A stretch of 8,705 nucleotides of DNA from an uncultured Burkholderiales bacterium (GTDB lineage Bacteria; Pseudomonadota; Gammaproteobacteria; Burkholderiales; Burkholderiaceae), in contig CAIMWY010000396.1 in assembly GCA_903845315.1 (NCBI GenBank), positions 1 to 8,705 on the forward strand, given 5' to 3'. The notes beneath the pieces are model-generated. The model did no database searches. It was not told the DNA's origin and saw only the letters and a program-made list of their open reading frames with translations. How positions within the stretch are numbered: position 1 is the stretch's first letter; every line of letters starts with the position of its first letter. Shown piece after piece: positions 6,815 through 8,705 of the stretch. The position numbers and the translations under genes are program-made.

Positions 6815-7200
6815 GCTACCAATTCAAAGTGGATGTCCATCCGCAATTCCTGTCCGAACAGTCTGACACCGAAGCCGGTGTGTTTGTGTTCGCTTACACC
6901 ATCACGATCACCAACACCGGCAGCATGGCCGCGCAACTGATCTCGCGCACCTGGAACATCAACGACGCCAACGGTGTGCACGAAAAAGTGCGCGGTCTGG
7001 GCGTGGTAGGCCACCAGCCCTTGCTCAAACCCGGTGAGTCGTTTGAGTACACCAGTGGCAGCCACTTGCGCACGCCCACGGGCACCATGCACGGCAGCTA
7101 CTTCTGCGTGGCCGAAGATGGTGAGAAGTTTGATGTGGACATCCCCATGTTCGTGCTCGACGCCTTGAGTACCGACCCCAACGCACGCCGCCTGCACTGA
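6808..7200 (+). CDS. apaG: ApaG family protein (DUF525)
   Basis: Small single-domain protein with a fibronectin-III-like beta sandwich. In enteric bacteria it neighbours the diadenosine tetraphosphatase gene apaH, and its biochemical role is not settled. The 130-residue length, FAYTITITNTG (28-38), SRTWNI (46-51), the glycine-rich GLGVVG (63-68), LKPGESFEYTSG (73-84) and GTMHGSYFC (92-100) are diagnostic of the family. The frame is open far upstream inside the rpe antisense strand, but the family N-terminus matches ATG at 6808. No Shine-Dalgarno sequence is visible. It starts the plus-strand cluster and is followed five bases later by thiL. apaH is not in the window. Confidence 0.94.
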   Translation: MPSYQFKVDVHPQFLSEQSDTEAGVFVFAYTITITNTGSMAAQLISRTWNINDANGVHEKVRGLGVVGHQPLLKPGESFEYTSGSHLRTPTGTMHGSYFCVAEDGEKFDVDIPMFVLDALSTDPNARRLH

Positions 7201-7205
7201 CGCCC

Positions 7206-8192
7206 ATGGGCGAATTCGACCTGATTGAACGCTACTTCAAGCGCCCCGCCCACCAAGCGGTGCTGGGCGTCGGCGACGATTGCGCCCTGTTGTTGCCGTC
7301 GCCGGGCATGCATCTCGCTGTGTCCTGCGACATGCTGGTCGAAGGTCGGCACTTTTTGTCCACCGTCGACCCTGAGCGGCTGGGCCACAAAGCACTGGCC
7401 GTCAATCTGAGCGACCTGGCCGCCTGCGGTGCCGAGCCACGGGCCTTCACCTTGGCTTTGTCTCTGCCACGCGTGGACGAAGCGTGGCTGGCGGGCTTCT
7501 CAGGCGGCTTGTTGCGCCTGGCTGACGCACACGGCTGTGAGCTGATCGGAGGCGACACCACCCAAGGCCCCTTGAACATCTGCATCACCGTGATGGGCGA
7601 CCTGCCCCCCGGTGACGCGCTGCTGCGCCACAACGCCCAAGTGGGTGACGACATTTACATCAGCGGCACGGTGGGCGATGCGCGCTTGGCGCTTGAAGTG
7701 TTTCGCGGCACGCTGTCACTTGGCGCTGCGGACCTAGAGCAAGCGCGCCTGCGCATGGAGCAACCCACGCCACGCGTGGCCTTGGGGCTGGCCTTGCGCG
7801 CCGTGGCCAACGCCGCCATCGACATCAGCGATGGGCTGCTGGGTGACCTGGGCCACATCCTCAAACGCTCGGGTGTGGGCGCACAAATCGACACCCACTG
7901 GCTGCAAAACGCGGCCACCTTTGGCGACGGCCAAGCCGCAGGCATCACCCCCTTGCTGGCGGCCTTGCCCTGGAACAAGCGCCTGGAATTTGCCCTGGCA
8001 GGCGGCGACGACTACGAGTTGTGCTTCACCGCCCCAGTGAATCAACGCGAGATGGTGCACGCCGCCGCGTGGGAAAGCGACACGCCCGTGACGCGCATTG
8101 GCCGCATCACTGCAAGCCCCGGCCTGGTGCTGCTCGACCCCCAAGGCCAGCCCATCACGCGCCGCTTTGCGTCGTTTGACCACTTCGCTTAA
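7206..8192 (+). CDS. thiL: Thiamine-monophosphate kinase
   Basis: Phosphorylates thiamine monophosphate with ATP to thiamine diphosphate, the last step of cofactor synthesis. It belongs to the PurM/ThiL ATP-binding fold. Seen in order: GVGDDCALL (21-29), SCDMLVEGRHF (40-50), NLSDLAACGAEP (67-78), GGDTTQGPL (115-123), GDDIYISGTVGDA (147-159), DISDGLLGDL (206-215) and GGDDYELCFT (266-275). Several of these acidic groups bind Mg-nucleotide. At 328 residues it has the normal length. The ATG at 7206 follows the apaG stop by five bases with no clear ribosome-binding site, so coupling is likely. pgpA follows eight bases later. The thiL-pgpA order is widespread in proteobacteria. Confidence 0.97.
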   Translation: MGEFDLIERYFKRPAHQAVLGVGDDCALLLPSPGMHLAVSCDMLVEGRHFLSTVDPERLGHKALAVNLSDLAACGAEPRAFTLALSLPRVDEAWLAGFSGGLLRLADAHGCELIGGDTTQGPLNICITVMGDLPPGDALLRHNAQVGDDIYISGTVGDARLALEVFRGTLSLGAADLEQARLRMEQPTPRVALGLALRAVANAAIDISDGLLGDLGHILKRSGVGAQIDTHWLQNAATFGDGQAAGITPLLAALPWNKRLEFALAGGDDYELCFTAPVNQREMVHAAAWESDTPVTRIGRITASPGLVLLDPQGQPITRRFASFDHFA

Positions 8193-8200
8193 AGACCCAC

Positions 8201-8686
8201 ATGCTGAACCGCCGCTTTTTGCTTGACCACCCCGCCCACCTGATTGCCCTGGGCTTTGGCGCAGGCCTGAGTCGTTTTGCGCCGGGCACCGTGGGCACCT
8301 TGTGGGCTTGGGCGGCTTTCTTGATCTTGCAACGCTGGTTAACGCCGCTAGAGATGGGCCTGCTGATTGCCATCTCTTTGTTGGTCGGTTGGTGGGCCTG
8401 CACGGTGTGCGCACGTCACATGGGCGTGGCCGATCCGGGCGCGATTGTGTGGGACGAGGTGGTGGCCTTCTGGCTGATTTTGTGGCTGGTCACCCCCACC
8501 ACCTTCTGGGGTCAGTTCGGCGCCTTTGTGCTGTTTCGCTTTTTCGATGCAGCCAAACCCGGCCCGGTGAAGTGGGCCGACCAACTGTTCAAAGGATTGG
8601 GTTGGCGAGGCGGATGGGGCATCATGTTTGACGACTTGGTAGCTGCTTTTTGCACCCTGCTGGTGATCGCTTGGTGGAGGTTTTGA
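8201..8686 (+). CDS. pgpA: Phosphatidylglycerophosphatase A
   Basis: Integral inner-membrane phosphatase that dephosphorylates phosphatidylglycerophosphate to phosphatidylglycerol. The 161 residues include hydrophobic segments near 33-45, 52-70, 85-98 and 144-157. The family motifs are APGTVGTLWAW (27-37), DPGAIVWDEVVAFW (78-91), FRFFDAAKPGP (112-122) and GIMFDDL (140-146). The position usually glycine after the DE pair in better-known family members is alanine here (DEVVAFW); the acidic residues are kept. It starts with ATG, with a weak AAAG site upstream, eight bases after thiL. Its stop overlaps the next ATG (TGATG). Confidence 0.96.
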   Translation: MLNRRFLLDHPAHLIALGFGAGLSRFAPGTVGTLWAWAAFLILQRWLTPLEMGLLIAISLLVGWWACTVCARHMGVADPGAIVWDEVVAFWLILWLVTPTTFWGQFGAFVLFRFFDAAKPGPVKWADQLFKGLGWRGGWGIMFDDLVAAFCTLLVIAWWRF

Positions 8687-8705
8687 TGACACACGACAAC
8701 ACATC
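8686..8705 (+). CDS. Start of a downstream gene, probably CinA/PncC-type amidase (partial)
   Basis: The pgpA stop TGA shares its A with an ATG at 8686 (TGATG), and GGAGG at 8676-8680 is well placed before it. Only six codons (MTHDNT) are present before the window ends, too few for homology. The guess of nicotinamide-nucleotide amidase (PncC, CinA C-terminal family) rests on the common thiL-pgpA-pncC order in betaproteobacteria and nothing else. Confidence 0.5.

Overview
The window looks like a chromosomal housekeeping segment of a betaproteobacterium, most likely a member of the Comamonadaceae (Burkholderiales). This is inferred from gene order, protein sequence style and fairly high GC; no database search was possible. 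No mobile element, CRISPR array, phage gene or broken gene is visible. All proteins are full length with intact key residues, except those cut by the window edges.

Layout: positions 1-316 hold three minus-strand tRNA genes, Tyr(GTA), Gly(TCC) and the 5' part of Thr(GGT). This order usually precedes an EF-Tu (tuf) gene, which would lie just left of the window. From 6777 down to 377 runs one long minus-strand block: rpe, gph, a 222-base leader region, trpE, trpG, trpD, trpC and ung. Neighbours overlap or sit within 14 bases of each other except at the trpE leader. On the plus strand, divergent from rpe across only 30 bases, runs apaG, thiL, pgpA and the first bases of a further gene, probably a CinA/PncC-type amidase.

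Function: trpE, trpG, trpD and trpC make anthranilate, couple it to PRPP and close the indole ring. trpF, trpB and trpA are absent from the window. rpe serves the pentose phosphate and Calvin pathways, gph removes 2-phosphoglycolate, and ung excises uracil from DNA. thiL makes thiamine diphosphate and pgpA makes phosphatidylglycerol.

The most interesting element is in the gph-trpE gap. It holds a 27-codon leader ORF (5328 down to 5245) with two near-adjacent tryptophan codons (Trp-Pro-Trp). This is followed by mutually exclusive antiterminator and terminator hairpins and a T run, which together form a complete ribosome-mediated tryptophan attenuator. Both this leader ORF and rpe have a possible extended -10 element exactly seven bases before their ATG, so both transcripts may be leaderless. 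Start codons were re-chosen for trpE (GTG), trpG and gph from ribosome-binding sites and gene overlaps.
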